A stretch of DNA of 64,000 bases, from assembly GCF_030317105.1 (NCBI RefSeq), contig NZ_JASZYG010000004.1, positions 124,001-188,000 of the forward strand, read 5' to 3'. Origin of the DNA: Variovorax brevis. Lineage in GTDB: Bacteria; Pseudomonadota; Gammaproteobacteria; Burkholderiales; Burkholderiaceae_C. The notes beneath the pieces were generated by a model that was not told where the DNA came from, did not search any database, and saw nothing but the letters and a program-made list of their open reading frames with translations. The translations under genes were made by a program, and so were the position numbers. Shown here piece after piece: positions 17,430-26,259 of this stretch; the stretch's first letter is position 1, and every line of letters begins with the position of its first letter.

Positions 17430-17804
17430 ATGAAGCTCCAGCCCGACAAGTCCGACACCCAGACCCTGACCGCACACGGCCCCGGCTGGGTTGCCGTCAA
17501 CAACGAAAAAATCGAGGGGAGCGTGGTGGTGGGCTCGCGCGGCGAACGTTTCGCGTGGGACTGCACAAGCTTCGATCAACTCGGCCCTCAGCACTTCGCC
17601 CAGCTCGGCGAACTGGGTGCGGAACTCATCATTTTCGGCAGTGGAAATCGCATCCGCTTCCCCAAGCCCGCGTGGCTCTCGGACCTCATGGCCAAGCGCA
17701 CGGGCGTCGAAACCATGGACACGGCGGCCGCCTGCCGCACCTACAACATTCTGGCCGGCGAAGGGCGCCACGTCATTGCCGCCCTGCTGGTCGAGAGCCC
17801 TTAG
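17430..17804 (+). CDS. Mth938-like domain protein (DUF498 family)
   Basis: 124 residues. A small single-domain protein of the Mth938/NDUFAF3-like family: ITAHGPGW-type strand near the start, then LIIFGSGNRIRFP and ETMDTAAACRTYNILAGEGRHVIAALLV, which are the conserved core. The mitochondrial relative NDUFAF3 assists complex I assembly; the bacterial function is not established. It is transcribed divergently from alaA. Nothing in the sequence gives a more specific role. Confidence 0.85.
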   Translation: MKLQPDKSDTQTLTAHGPGWVAVNNEKIEGSVVVGSRGERFAWDCTSFDQLGPQHFAQLGELGAELIIFGSGNRIRFPKPAWLSDLMAKRTGVETMDTAAACRTYNILAGEGRHVIAALLVESP

Positions 17805-18012
17805 GGTAGCGGCCAGGGGGTGTTTCAGGGTAAAATATTAGGTTGCAAACTGAACGGCTGCCCTCAATTCCATTGCACGGCAATGGTGTATTGAGTTGAT
17901 GCCATTCAGGTTTCAAGTCGGGATGGTCGTACTTTTTCTCGACCCCTGATTTTTCCAGTGAGCAACGACCAACTTTCCTAAACGGGAAATCTAAGCGGAG
18001 ATACACAGTTTC

Positions 18013-18489
18013 ATGGCGATCGTTGTCAATAAACCAATTCCAGAATTCGAAGCCAACGCTACCGGCGGCATCAGGGTCTCCAACACCTCGCACCTCGGTC
18101 ACGTGCTGGTGATGTATTTTTACCCCAAGGACAACACGCCAGGCTGCACGACGGAAGCCATGCAATTCCGCGACCGCTTCAAGGACTTTGAAAAGGCAGG
18201 CGCCACGGTTTTCGGCGTCTCGCGCGACAACATGAAGTCGCATGACGAATTCAAGGCAAAGCTCGAACTCCCGTTCGAATTGATTGCCGACACCGAAGAA
18301 AAGATGTGCCACATGTTCGGCGTGGTCAAGAACAAGATCATGTACGGCAAGAAGGTCAAGGGCATCGAACGAAGCACTTTCCTGATTGGTGCGGACGGCG
18401 TGCTCAAGGCCGAGTGGCGCGGACTGAAGGTCCCCGGCCATGTCGATGACGTGCTCAAGGCCGTCAAGGCGCTCAAGAAAGCCGCCTGA
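18013..18489 (+). CDS. bcp: Peroxiredoxin, PrxQ/Bcp type
   Basis: 158 residues. A thiol peroxidase that reduces hydroperoxides in the cytoplasm. The peroxidatic cysteine is in YPKDNTPGCTTEAM. Most Bcp proteins carry a resolving cysteine five residues later (CTTEAC); here that position is Met, so resolution would use either the other cysteine in EEKMCHMFGV (the alpha-3 position used by some PrxQ proteins) or an outside thiol. FGVSRDNMKSHDEFKAK and RSTFLIG are family-typical. The roughly 200 bases before it hold no gene; I see a TAAAAT at about 17831 but no convincing -35 box. Confidence 0.93.
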   Translation: MAIVVNKPIPEFEANATGGIRVSNTSHLGHVLVMYFYPKDNTPGCTTEAMQFRDRFKDFEKAGATVFGVSRDNMKSHDEFKAKLELPFELIADTEEKMCHMFGVVKNKIMYGKKVKGIERSTFLIGADGVLKAEWRGLKVPGHVDDVLKAVKALKKAA

Positions 18490-18608
18490 TCCTGCCCTTT
18501 CGTGCGGTTTTGCGCAGACCCGTTGGTGGTGCGCAACGGCCGCACGAGTTGTCACAAGCGGTGTGCATAATGGCCTCATGCCGTTGACGCCCGCGACCGC
18601 ATCCCCCG

Positions 18609-18643
18609 CAAAAAGCCGCCCTGGTCTTCAGGCGGCTTTTTTG
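18609..18643 (+). terminator. Rho-independent terminator
   Basis: Inverted repeat AAAAGCCGCC / GGCGGCTTTT with a 9-10 base loop and a T-run. It lies about 120 bases after the peroxiredoxin gene and before the PhoH gene; A-runs on the other side make it potentially bidirectional. Confidence 0.8.
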
Positions 18644-18689
18644 CTTTCTGGCTCTGCCATTTCCTCACTTCCTGCGAGCGAACTCCCAC

Positions 18690-20432
18690 ATGCCCCTGCC
18701 CCCCGCACCCACGAAACGCGCAGCATTGCTTTCGCCGGACGCGCTCGACGCGCCGGCGCGATCCGCGCACAAGAGCCCCCGGCGATCGGCTGACCGCCGG
18801 TCTGACGATCAGGCTTCGAGTGGCCCCAAAGCACTGGAGTTGTTTGATCGGCACACGACGGATGCCGGTGGCGCGGCGGAAATCGCGGATTCGACCCTGA
18901 AAGCGCTGGCACCGGCGCCGGCGCCCAAATCGACGCGCACCCAGGCTGACGCGCGCCCGGCAGCGCCCTTGGCACTCGCGCCGCAGCCGGCGCCACGCAC
19001 CAAACGCAGCAAAACCAACGGCCCGGCCAAGCTTTTCGTGCTGGACACCAACGTGCTGCTGCACGACCCGATGTGCCTTTTCCGCTTCGAAGAGCACGAC
19101 ATCTTCCTGCCGATGATCGTGCTGGAAGAACTCGACGGTCACAAGAAGGGCACGACCGAAGTCGCTCGCAACGGCCGCCAGACCAGCCGCACGCTGGACG
19201 CGCTGGCCGCGCACCACGGCGCCGACATCGCCAAGGGCCTCAAGCTGGACACCACGGGGCACCGTGCCGCCGGCGGAAAGCTGTTCTTCCAGACCGCGCC
19301 GCTGGACTACACGCTGCCGACCAGCCTGCCGCAAGGCAAGGCCGACAACCAGATCCTGGGCGTCGTCCAGGCCCTGCGCGATCTCTATGCGACCGAAGCG
19401 CCCGACCGCCCCAAGCGCGAAGTCGTGCTGGTGTCCAAGGACATCAACATGCGCGTCAAGGCCCGCGCACTGGGGCTGGATGCCGACGACTACCAGAACG
19501 ACAAGACGCTGGAAGACGGCGACCTGCTCTACGCCGGCTCGCTCGCCCTGCCCGCCGATTTCTGGACACGCCAGAGCAAGACGGTCGAAAGCTGGCAAAG
19601 CGGCAGCAGCACCTTCTACCGCATCAGCGGGCCGATCGTGCCGAACCTCTACATCAACCAGTTCGTGTACTTCGAGGCACCGGGCGAGCCGAGCATGTAC
19701 GCCCGCGTGACCGAGATTCGCGAAAACACCGCCGTCCTGAAGACGCTGAAAGACTACGCATCGGCCAAGAATGCGGTGTGGGGCGTGTCCACGCGCAACC
19801 GCGAGCAGAACTTCGCAATGAACCTGCTGATGGACCCGGAAATCGACTTCGTGACGCTGACCGGCACGGCAGGCACCGGCAAGACGCTGATGGCGCTGGC
19901 TTCCGGCTTGACGCAGGTGCTCGATGACCGCCGCTACACGGAGATCATCATGACGCGCGCCACGGTGAGCGTCGGCGAAGACATCGGCTTCCTGCCCGGC
20001 ACGGAAGAAGAAAAAATGGGCCCGTGGATGGGTGCACTCGACGACAACCTCGAGTTTCTTGCCAAGGGCGACGGCGGCGGCGCCGGCGAATGGGGGCGCG
20101 CGGCGACCAACGAGTTGATCCGCAGCCGCATCAAGATCAAGAGCATGAACTTCATGCGCGGCCGCACCTTCATGAACAAGTACGTGATCATCGACGAAGC
20201 GCAAAACCTGACGCCCAAGCAGATGAAGACGCTGATCACCCGTGCCGGCCCCGGCACCAAGATCATCTGCATGGGCAACATCGCGCAGATCGACACGCCT
20301 TACCTCACGGAAGGTTCGTCCGGCCTGACCTACGCGGTGGACCGCTTCAAGGGCTGGCCGCACGGCGGGCACATCACGCTGGCGCGCGGCGAGCGCTCGA
20401 GGTTGGCGGATTTCGCGAGCGACGTGCTGTAG
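18690..20432 (+). CDS. PhoH family protein with N-terminal PIN domain (PhoH2 type)
   Basis: 580 residues. After a low-complexity, Ala/Pro/Lys-rich stretch of about 110 residues comes a PIN (RNase) domain: KLFVLDTNVLLHDP with the first acidic residue, VLEELDGHKKG, and a late VLVSKDINMRVKA. The C-terminal half is a PhoH ATPase domain with Walker A GTAGTGKT (392-399) and Walker B YVIIDEAQNLTPKQMK. Fusions of this kind (PhoH2, YlaK-like) act as ATP-dependent RNA helicase-ribonucleases in the proteins studied. Acidic PIN residues appear intact. The start could be later than 18690 because the first 110 residues are not conserved in type. Confidence 0.9.
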   Translation: MPLPPAPTKRAALLSPDALDAPARSAHKSPRRSADRRSDDQASSGPKALELFDRHTTDAGGAAEIADSTLKALAPAPAPKSTRTQADARPAAPLALAPQPAPRTKRSKTNGPAKLFVLDTNVLLHDPMCLFRFEEHDIFLPMIVLEELDGHKKGTTEVARNGRQTSRTLDALAAHHGADIAKGLKLDTTGHRAAGGKLFFQTAPLDYTLPTSLPQGKADNQILGVVQALRDLYATEAPDRPKREVVLVSKDINMRVKARALGLDADDYQNDKTLEDGDLLYAGSLALPADFWTRQSKTVESWQSGSSTFYRISGPIVPNLYINQFVYFEAPGEPSMYARVTEIRENTAVLKTLKDYASAKNAVWGVSTRNREQNFAMNLLMDPEIDFVTLTGTAGTGKTLMALASGLTQVLDDRRYTEIIMTRATVSVGEDIGFLPGTEEEKMGPWMGALDDNLEFLAKGDGGGAGEWGRAATNELIRSRIKIKSMNFMRGRTFMNKYVIIDEAQNLTPKQMKTLITRAGPGTKIICMGNIAQIDTPYLTEGSSGLTYAVDRFKGWPHGGHITLARGERSRLADFASDVL

Positions 20433-20455
20433 GGCAGTACTGCGTTGATTCACGG

Positions 20456-20482
20456 AACGGGCGCCACACGGCGCCCGTTTTG
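20456..20482 (+). terminator. Rho-independent terminator after phoH
   Basis: Perfect 10-bp stem AACGGGCGCC / GGCGCCCGTT with an ACAC loop, followed by TTTGC; begins 23 bases after the PhoH stop. Confidence 0.85.
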
Positions 20483-20579
20483 CTTTCGCCGTTCGCTTCC
20501 TGGAAGGCTACTGACATCACGTTGTCAGGAGCCCCCGCGCAGCATGGAGGCTTCTTACTGACATGAAAGCGAGTTCCAC

Positions 20580-20948
20580 ATGCAAGCCGTCAACTGGTTC
20601 GAAATTCCCGTCAAAGACCTGGATCGCGCACAGCGCTTTTACGAGTCCGTGCTGTCTCGTTCCCTGCGGCGCGAGGTCATGGACGGCCAGCCGCTGGCCG
20701 TCTTCCCGTACGACGAGCCGCACGCGGGCGGATGCCTGCAAGCCGATGCCAACGCGCCCGCCATGAACGGCCAGGGCGTGCTGATCTACCTGGACTGCTC
20801 GCCCAGCATCGACGCCACGCTCGGCCGCATCGAAAAGGCTGGCGGTGAAGTGGTGGAAGCCAAGACTGCGCTGCCGGGCGACATGGGCTTCTACGCCCGC
20901 GTTCGCGACACCGAAGGCAACGTCGTCGGCCTGCACGCGCTGGCGTGA
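20580..20948 (+). CDS. VOC (glyoxalase/bleomycin resistance) superfamily protein
   Basis: 122 residues with a paired beta-alpha-beta-beta-beta pattern: [21 protein letters not shown] at the start and [19 protein letters not shown] at the end, typical of small VOC proteins. Members isomerise, open or bind small molecules through a metal centre; candidate ligands are the early and late Glu/His residues, but the metal site is not clear enough to assign a reaction. It starts a compact same-strand group of five genes, and its stop adjoins the EVE gene. Confidence 0.88.
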   Translation: MQAVNWFEIPVKDLDRAQRFYESVLSRSLRREVMDGQPLAVFPYDEPHAGGCLQADANAPAMNGQGVLIYLDCSPSIDATLGRIEKAGGEVVEAKTALPGDMGFYARVRDTEGNVVGLHALA

Positions 20949-20953
20949 ATTCC

Positions 20954-21406
20954 ATGACCGCCCGACGCAACTGGATCGCCATTGCCAGCGCGGAGCATGC
21001 CCGGCTCGGGCGCGACCACGCCGGCATGGGCTTCATGCAGGTGGGCCATGGCAAGCACGCACCGCTCAAGCGCGTGTCGCCCGGCGATCGCGTCGCGTAC
21101 TACTCGCCGGCCACGGTGTTCGGCGGCAGCGACAAGCTTCAAAGCTTTGTCTCCATCGGCGTCGTGCAGGACGGCGAGCCTTACGAGTTCGACATGGGCA
21201 ACGGTTTCGTGCCATGGCGGCGCGACGTTCGGTATGCGTCGTCGCACGAGGCCTCCATTCTTCCGCTCGTCGATCAATTCGACTTTGTCGAAGACCCGAA
21301 GCGCTGGGGCTACAAGTTTCGCTTCGGACTCTTCGACATCAGCGACCACGACATGCGCCTGATCGCAAACGCCATGAAGGCCAGCGAAAAGGCCCTCGAC
21401 TTCTGA
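20954..21406 (+). CDS. EVE domain protein (UPF0310 family)
   Basis: 150 residues from ATG 20954 (a GTG at 20945, overlapping the previous stop, is also possible). The family is recognised by the opening [43 protein letters not shown] and the Trp/aromatic-rich [17 protein letters not shown] domains belong to the PUA-like fold; they are proposed, and in some cases shown, to read modified bases in DNA or RNA, and they often occur beside restriction or methyl-base systems. No restriction enzyme is near here; the neighbours are VOC, GyrI-like and MGMT-like proteins. Confidence 0.85.
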   Translation: MTARRNWIAIASAEHARLGRDHAGMGFMQVGHGKHAPLKRVSPGDRVAYYSPATVFGGSDKLQSFVSIGVVQDGEPYEFDMGNGFVPWRRDVRYASSHEASILPLVDQFDFVEDPKRWGYKFRFGLFDISDHDMRLIANAMKASEKALDF

Positions 21407-21425
21407 CTCTTTCTGGAGAACAGCC

Positions 21426-21884
21426 ATGCAACCACAACGCCAACGCCATGACGCCCTCGGCATCGCCGGGCTGACTGCGCGCACCACCAATCGCGACGAA
21501 CGCGATCCGCAGTCGGCACGCATCGGCAAGCTGTGGAACCGATTCTTCGACGAGTGCGTCTACGAAGCGCCGCACCGCACGGGCGACATGCACCTGTACG
21601 GCGTGTATTCGGAGTACGAATCCGGCGCGCACGGCGCATTCGACGTCACGACCGGCGTGGCCGTGATGGACGAGGCAGCCACGGTTCGCATCGAAGCGGG
21701 TGAATATCTCGTCTTCAGTGGCCACGGCGAAATGCCGCAGATGGTGCTCGCGCTCTGGCAATCGATCTGGCAGTATTTCGACGAGCACCCGGAGGTCCGG
21801 CGGACCTTCCGCAGCGACTTCGAGGCGTACAGCGGCCCGGACGAGGTCGCCATTCATATCGGCATCGAGGATCCCCTGACATGA
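21426..21884 (+). CDS. GyrI-like small-molecule binding protein
   Basis: 152 residues made only of the effector-binding domain found at the C-terminus of AraC-type regulators such as Rob and in GyrI/SbmC: GLTARTTNRDERDPQSARIGKLWNRFF, then GVYSEYESGAHGAFDVTTGV and IEAGEYLVFSGHGEMP. There is no DNA-binding domain. Stand-alone members bind or degrade hydrophobic toxic compounds or protect DNA gyrase; which applies is unknown. AGGAG-like ribosome site (CTGGAGAA) lies before the start. Its stop overlaps the next gene by ATGA. Confidence 0.85.
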   Translation: MQPQRQRHDALGIAGLTARTTNRDERDPQSARIGKLWNRFFDECVYEAPHRTGDMHLYGVYSEYESGAHGAFDVTTGVAVMDEAATVRIEAGEYLVFSGHGEMPQMVLALWQSIWQYFDEHPEVRRTFRSDFEAYSGPDEVAIHIGIEDPLT

Positions 21885-22360
21885 CGGGCACCGGCAGCGC
21901 GCGGAGCAAGACCTGGCGAGAAAGGCTCGCCGGCTATTCGAGGCTGCCCGACATCAAGCCCATCCCGGAGGCGATGCAGCGGCGCCACGGCCAGGGAACG
22001 ATCTTGACGCCCTCCGTCTTCGAAGTGGAAGAAGCGATGAAGCGCGTACCCGAAGGACGCCTCGTCACGGTGCTCGGCATCAGCGAAGATCTTGCCCGCG
22101 CGCACAAGACCACCATCGGTTGCAACGTCACGACCGCCATCTTCGCAAGCATGACGGCGCAGGCCGCGGCGGAAGACCTGCAATCGGGAAAAAAGGACAT
22201 CACGCCCTATTGGCGCACGCTCAAGGCCAACGGCGAACTGAACCTCAAGTATCCGGGCGGGCTGGATGAACTCATGCGGCGCCTGGAGTCCGAAGGCCAC
22301 ACGGTGGTGCAGCGCGGCAAGCGATACTTTGTCGAAGACTACGAGCGCAAGCTCATCTGA
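21881..22360 (+). CDS. MGMT family protein (alkyltransferase-like, no obvious catalytic Cys motif)
   Basis: 159 residues. The central part (ILTPSVFEVEEAMKRVPEGRLVTVLGISEDLAR...TTIGCNVTTAIFAS) resembles the winged-helix DNA-binding domain of O6-methylguanine methyltransferases and alkyltransferase-like proteins. The active-site PCHR motif of true MGMT is absent; IGCNVT sits where an 'xxCP' is seen in relatives. ITPYWRTLKANGELNLKYPGG is a strongly conserved tail of this subfamily. It may bind alkylated or otherwise altered bases; this is inference. It overlaps the GyrI-like gene by ATGA. Confidence 0.75.
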   Translation: MTGTGSARSKTWRERLAGYSRLPDIKPIPEAMQRRHGQGTILTPSVFEVEEAMKRVPEGRLVTVLGISEDLARAHKTTIGCNVTTAIFASMTAQAAAEDLQSGKKDITPYWRTLKANGELNLKYPGGLDELMRRLESEGHTVVQRGKRYFVEDYERKLI

Positions 22361-22377
22361 AATCACCGCCAACCCGC

Positions 22378-23115
22378 ATGCGCCGTGCTGATCGCTTGTT
22401 CCAGATCGTCCAGCTGATTCGCGGGCGTCGGCTCACGACGGCTGCGTTCCTGGCGCAGCGGCTGGAGGTGTCGGAGCGCACGGTGTATCGCGACGTGGCC
22501 GATCTTCAGCACCAGGGCGTGCCCATCGAGGGCGAGGCCGGCGTGGGCTATCGGCTCGGAACAGGCTTCGACCTGCCGCCGCTGATGTTCACGCAGGATG
22601 AAGCAGCGGCGCTTGTGGCTGCGGCGCGGCTTGCGCAGAGCTGGGTCGATCCGGCGATGGCGCGCGACATTCAGACTGCGATCGGCAAGATTCTTTCGGT
22701 GCTGCCGCCGGCGGCGCGCGTGTCCGCAGAAAGCCTGGCACTCTTTGCACCCGCGCTCGCACTCGATGACGGCACGCGCATGCGCCTTCAAGTGCTGCGC
22801 GAAGCAGTTCAGGCGCGCCGCAAGGTGCGCATGGACTATCACGATGTGGGCGGCGCGCCAAGCCAGCGCATCGTGCGTCCGCTGGGCTGCTTCTATTGGG
22901 GAAAGGTGTGGACCTTCTCGGCCTGGTGCGAGTTGCGCGAGGACTTCCGCGGCTTTCGCATCGACCGCATCGACGAGATCGAAGTGCTGCCCGATCGCTT
23001 CAGCGACGAGCCGGGCAAGACACTGGCCGAGATGCTGCGGCGCCTGCAGGCCGACCCGTCTTCGACCTCGTCACCGCGCCCTGCCCCCTGCGACGAAACC
23101 GGAACAGCTCAGTAA
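22378..23115 (+). CDS. WYL-domain transcriptional regulator (YafY/DeoR-like)
   Basis: 245 residues. An N-terminal HTH_11 winged helix (MRRADRLFQIVQLI...LEVSERTVYRDVADL) is followed by a WYL domain (RRKVRMDYHDVGG...RIVRPLGCFYWGKVWTFSAWCELREDFRGFRIDRI). WYL domains bind ligands such as nucleic acids or nucleotides, and such regulators often control DNA-damage or defence genes. It begins 17 bases after the MGMT-like gene and probably controls the 20.6-22.4 kb set. Its 3' end overlaps the 3' end of the convergent dnaB by 7 bases. Confidence 0.92.
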   Translation: MRRADRLFQIVQLIRGRRLTTAAFLAQRLEVSERTVYRDVADLQHQGVPIEGEAGVGYRLGTGFDLPPLMFTQDEAAALVAAARLAQSWVDPAMARDIQTAIGKILSVLPPAARVSAESLALFAPALALDDGTRMRLQVLREAVQARRKVRMDYHDVGGAPSQRIVRPLGCFYWGKVWTFSAWCELREDFRGFRIDRIDEIEVLPDRFSDEPGKTLAEMLRRLQADPSSTSSPRPAPCDETGTAQ

Positions 23116-24512
23116 TCGCCCCCGCCAAAGCCGGCGAGGTTTTCGAACTTGGTCAGCGGCTTCAGGAAGCCCAGCTTCACCGTGCCGGTGGGACCGTTCC
23201 GGTGCTTGCTGATGATGACTTCCGCCACCCCAGGCTCCTTCGACTCCTTGTTGTAGTAGTCGTCGCGGTAAATGAACATGATCAGGTCCGCATCCTGCTC
23301 GATGGCGCCGGATTCGCGCAAGTCGCTCATCATCGGGCGCTTGTCGGTACGGCTTTCCACGCCACGGCTGAGCTGCGAGAGCGCAATCACCGGGCACTTG
23401 AGTTCCTTGGCGAGCATCTTCAGGCCACGCGAGATTTCACCCACGGCCGTCGCACGGTTCTCGTCGTTCATTGCCGTCGACACGCTCATGAGCTGCAGGT
23501 AGTCGACCACGATCAGGCCGAGCTTGCCGTACTGTCGCGCAAGGCGGCGTGAGTTGGCGCGCAACTCGCTCGTCGTGAGGCCAGGCGTCTCATCGATGTG
23601 CAGGGAGATCGTGCGCAGCTTCTCGATGGCCTCGGTCAGGCGCGGCCATTCCTCATCGGTGAGCTTGCCGGTGCGCAGGTGGCCCTGGTCGATGCGGCCG
23701 ATGGAGCCGACGATACGAACCGCCAACTGCGCGGCGCCCATTTCCATCGAGAACACGGCCACGGGCAGGCCTTCGTTGAGTGCCACGTGCTCGGCGATGT
23801 TGATCGCGAGCGAGGTCTTGCCCATCGACGGACGCGCGGCCAGCACGATCATGTCGCCCGGCTGCAGGCCCGAGGTCATCTTGTCGAACTCATCGAAGCC
23901 GGTGCGGATGCCGGTGATGTCGTTCGGGTTGTCGGCCATCTCGGTCACGCGGTCGAGCAGGTCGACCACCAGCGCGTCCATGCTCTGAAAGCCCTGCTTG
24001 CCGCGCGTTCCTTCTTCGCCGATGTGGAAGATCTTCTGCTCGGCATCGTCGAGGATCTTGTCGACGGGCTTGCCTTGCGGGTTGAATGCGGCGGTTGCGA
24101 TTTCATCGGCCGCGCTCACCAGCTTGCGCAGGATCGAACGCTCGCGGACAATCTCCGCGTAGCGGCGGATGTTGCTCGCGCTCGGCACGTATTGCGCCAG
24201 CGAATTGAGGTACGCCAGCCCGCCCATCTCGTCGGACTTGCCGAGGTTCTGCAGGTGCTCGTACACCGTGATCACGTCCGCCGGCTTGCTGCCGTTGATG
24301 AGAACGCTCACCGCCGAGAAGATCAGCTTGTGCTCGTAGCGGTAGAAGTTGTCTTCTTCCAGCAGATCGGCCACACGGTCCCACGCGCCGTTATCAAGCA
24401 ACAGCCCGCCAAGCACGCTGGACTCGGCTTCGATGGAGTGTGGAGGGATGCGCAGCTTCGCGACTTCGCGGTCGGCCGAGTCGTTATCTGCGTACGAAAA
24501 AACTGCTGACAT
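23109..24512 (-). CDS. dnaB: Replicative DNA helicase DnaB
   Basis: 467 residues. The hexameric helicase that unwinds DNA ahead of the replisome. The N-terminal DnaG-binding domain starts at PPHSIEAESSVLGGLLLD; the RecA-like C-terminal domain has Walker A ARPSMGKTS, Walker B LIVVDYLQLM, and the arginine-finger region SDLRESGAIEQDADLIMFIYRD. The start at 24512 has AAGGAA just upstream (GCAAGGAACCT-ATG); 40 further codons upstream are open but unsupported. No intein is present. Transcribed in the same direction as the rplI cluster but separated from it by a terminator. Confidence 0.97.
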   Translation of the reverse strand: MSAVFSYADNDSADREVAKLRIPPHSIEAESSVLGGLLLDNGAWDRVADLLEEDNFYRYEHKLIFSAVSVLINGSKPADVITVYEHLQNLGKSDEMGGLAYLNSLAQYVPSASNIRRYAEIVRERSILRKLVSAADEIATAAFNPQGKPVDKILDDAEQKIFHIGEEGTRGKQGFQSMDALVVDLLDRVTEMADNPNDITGIRTGFDEFDKMTSGLQPGDMIVLAARPSMGKTSLAINIAEHVALNEGLPVAVFSMEMGAAQLAVRIVGSIGRIDQGHLRTGKLTDEEWPRLTEAIEKLRTISLHIDETPGLTTSELRANSRRLARQYGKLGLIVVDYLQLMSVSTAMNDENRATAVGEISRGLKMLAKELKCPVIALSQLSRGVESRTDKRPMMSDLRESGAIEQDADLIMFIYRDDYYNKESKEPGVAEVIISKHRNGPTGTVKLGFLKPLTKFENLAGFGGGDY

Positions 24513-24628
24513 AGGTTCCTTGCAACCCTTGATGCTAAGCCGCGCGACGTCGCGCGTCACTGGATAACGCTGTGCATAAGTGGTGAACTTTGTGTGCAGC
24601 GAGCGGGACAACTCCGGTGTCCCAAAAA

Positions 24629-24656
24629 ACAAAAGCCGCCCGAAGGCGGCTTTTGC
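24629..24656. terminator. Rho-independent terminator between rplI and dnaB
   Basis: Stem AAAAGCCGCC / GGCGGCTTTT with a CGAA loop. On the minus strand it follows rplI; A- and T-runs on both sides would let it work both ways. Confidence 0.85.
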
Positions 24657-24682
24657 GAATGCGCGCCGAAGCGCGTCCCGAT

Positions 24683-25135
24683 TTATGCGCTTTCGCCGTA
24701 CACGGTGACGGTGATGTCGACCACCACGTCCGTGTGCAGGGCCACGCTCACCGTGCTGTCGCCAACGACCTTGATCGGGCCATTGGGCATGCGCACTTGC
24801 GACTTCACGACCTTGTAGCCTTGCTTGTTCAGCTCTTCGGCGATGTCGTGGTTGGTGACGGAGCCGAACAGGCGGCCGTCGACGCCAGCCTTTTGCGTCA
24901 GCTTGATCGCGGTGCCGTTGAGCTTTTCGCCCTGGGCTTGCGATTCGGCCAGCTTGGCGGCTGCAGCCTTTTCGAGTTCGGCGCGCTTGGCGGCGAATTC
25001 AGCCTTGTTGGCTTCCGTGGCGCGGCGGGCGCGGCCCGACGGGATCAGGAAGTTGCGTGCGTAGCCGTCCTTGACCTTGACGATTTCGCCCAGGGTACCG
25101 AGGTTGACGACCTTGTCCAGAAGAATGACTTGCAT
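24683..25135 (-). CDS. rplI: 50S ribosomal protein L9
   Basis: 150 residues, full length. [36 protein letters not shown] is the unmistakable N-terminal RNA-binding domain; a long charged Ala/Glu/Lys helix connects to the C-terminal domain ([19 protein letters not shown]). The ATG at 25133-25135 is preceded by AGGAGAACC. Last gene of the rpsF-priB-rpsR-rplI group. Confidence 0.98.
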   Translation of the reverse strand: MQVILLDKVVNLGTLGEIVKVKDGYARNFLIPSGRARRATEANKAEFAAKRAELEKAAAAKLAESQAQGEKLNGTAIKLTQKAGVDGRLFGSVTNHDIAEELNKQGYKVVKSQVRMPNGPIKVVGDSTVSVALHTDVVVDITVTVYGESA

Positions 25136-25148
25136 GTTCCGGTTCTCC

Positions 25149-25430
25149 TTAGACGCGATGTTGGTCGCTGTACGGCACCAGCGCGAGGAAGCGTGCACGC
25201 TTGATCGCGGTGTTGAGCTGGCGCTGATAGATGGCGCGCGTGCCGGTCAGGCGCGCGGGGATGATCTTGCCGTTTTCGCTGATGAAATCGCGCAGGGTGT
25301 CGACGTCCTTGTAGTCGATTTCTTCGACGCCGGCGACGGTGAAGCGGCAGAAGCGCTTGCGCTTGAACAGCAGCGACTGGGTGTTGCGCTTCGGGCGCTT
25401 GTCTTTGTTGAATTTCTTGAACGTGGCCAT
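25149..25430 (-). CDS. rpsR: 30S ribosomal protein S18
   Basis: 93 residues. The conserved core [40 protein letters not shown] and the terminal [20 protein letters not shown] identify S18. It lies 13 bases before rplI and 21 after priB in one operon. Confidence 0.98.
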   Translation of the reverse strand: MATFKKFNKDKRPKRNTQSLLFKRKRFCRFTVAGVEEIDYKDVDTLRDFISENGKIIPARLTGTRAIYQRQLNTAIKRARFLALVPYSDQHRV

Positions 25431-25451
25431 TTCGGGACCTCTCTTCGAAAA

Positions 25452-25754
25452 TTAATCTTGCTGAAAATCCTGGATATGCAGTACCGGATGCTTGGCCGTA
25501 CCCGGTGTCGCGAGGAACCCCTGGAATCGCCAGAGACTTCCCAACGCCAGTCCTGCGAGCCGTTCGGCATTGGCGCCGAAGGCCACGGCCTTCAGGGCCG
25601 CCTTGACCTGCCTCTTCTGTCCGGCTTCTTCGACGGTGGACTCGTGTTCGAGCTTGAGGTCGAGAGCCGGAAGTCCGGCAGGCGTGTATCGCAGGGATCC
25701 GAGTTCGGCGACGCAGGCAGTCAGCACGAGCTGATTGGCTGCAGCGGCACTCAC
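25452..25754 (-). CDS. priB: Primosomal replication protein N (PriB)
   Basis: 100 residues, one OB-fold: NQLVLTACVAELGSLRYTPAGLPALDLKLEHES and the late LWRFQGFLATP. PriB binds single-stranded DNA and helps PriA restart stalled replication forks. The position between rpsF and rpsR is diagnostic for beta- and gammaproteobacteria and supports the call despite low sequence conservation. Confidence 0.94.
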   Translation of the reverse strand: MSAAAANQLVLTACVAELGSLRYTPAGLPALDLKLEHESTVEEAGQKRQVKAALKAVAFGANAERLAGLALGSLWRFQGFLATPGTAKHPVLHIQDFQQD

Positions 25755-25759
25755 ATCAA

Positions 25760-26134
25760 TCAGTTGTTGTTGGCGGCGTACTCTGCCTGTTGAGCCTTGC
25801 GGGCTTCTTCGCGCTCGACGGTCTTCATCATCGACGACGGGCCGGTGTCAGCCTTCTTCTTGACGACGGTCAGGTGGCGCAGCACGGCGTCGTTGAACTT
25901 GAACGCGTGTTCGAGTTCGGCCATCACAGCCTGGTCGGCTTCGATGTTGACGCACAGGTAGTGAGCCTTGTTCAGCTTGTTGATCTGGTAAGCCAGTTGA
26001 CGGCGGCCCCAGTCTTCGACGCGGTGGATCTTGCCACCACCGGTGGTGATCAGACCCTTGTAGCGCTCCAGCATGGCCGGAACTTGCTCGCTCTGATCCG
26101 GATGGATCAGCAAAATGATTTCGTAGTGACGCAT
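25760..26134 (-). CDS. rpsF: 30S ribosomal protein S6
   Basis: 124 residues. [25 protein letters not shown] and [28 protein letters not shown] are S6 hallmarks; the C-terminal tail is Lys/Glu/Ala-rich. First gene of the rpsF-priB-rpsR-rplI operon; AGGAG lies before the start. Confidence 0.98.
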   Translation of the reverse strand: MRHYEIILLIHPDQSEQVPAMLERYKGLITTGGGKIHRVEDWGRRQLAYQINKLNKAHYLCVNIEADQAVMAELEHAFKFNDAVLRHLTVVKKKADTGPSSMMKTVEREEARKAQQAEYAANNN

Positions 26135-26259
26135 GGCACTCCTTTTGGGTTTCCTCGGGAACCGAGGTGGTTAGAGCCACCCGCAGCGTCAAGCGCGGTG
26201 TGGCAAGGCGGAACCCAGAATTATAGCTAGATTCGGAGCGTCCCGGGATCCGGGCGGAC

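Noticed and set aside
17805..18012. Possible riboswitch or small RNA before the peroxiredoxin
   Set aside because: Some short dyads occur, but no recognisable riboswitch core or terminator-like end.
21881..22360. True O6-methylguanine-DNA methyltransferase
   Set aside because: The acceptor PCHR motif is absent; only the DNA-binding-domain-like part is similar.
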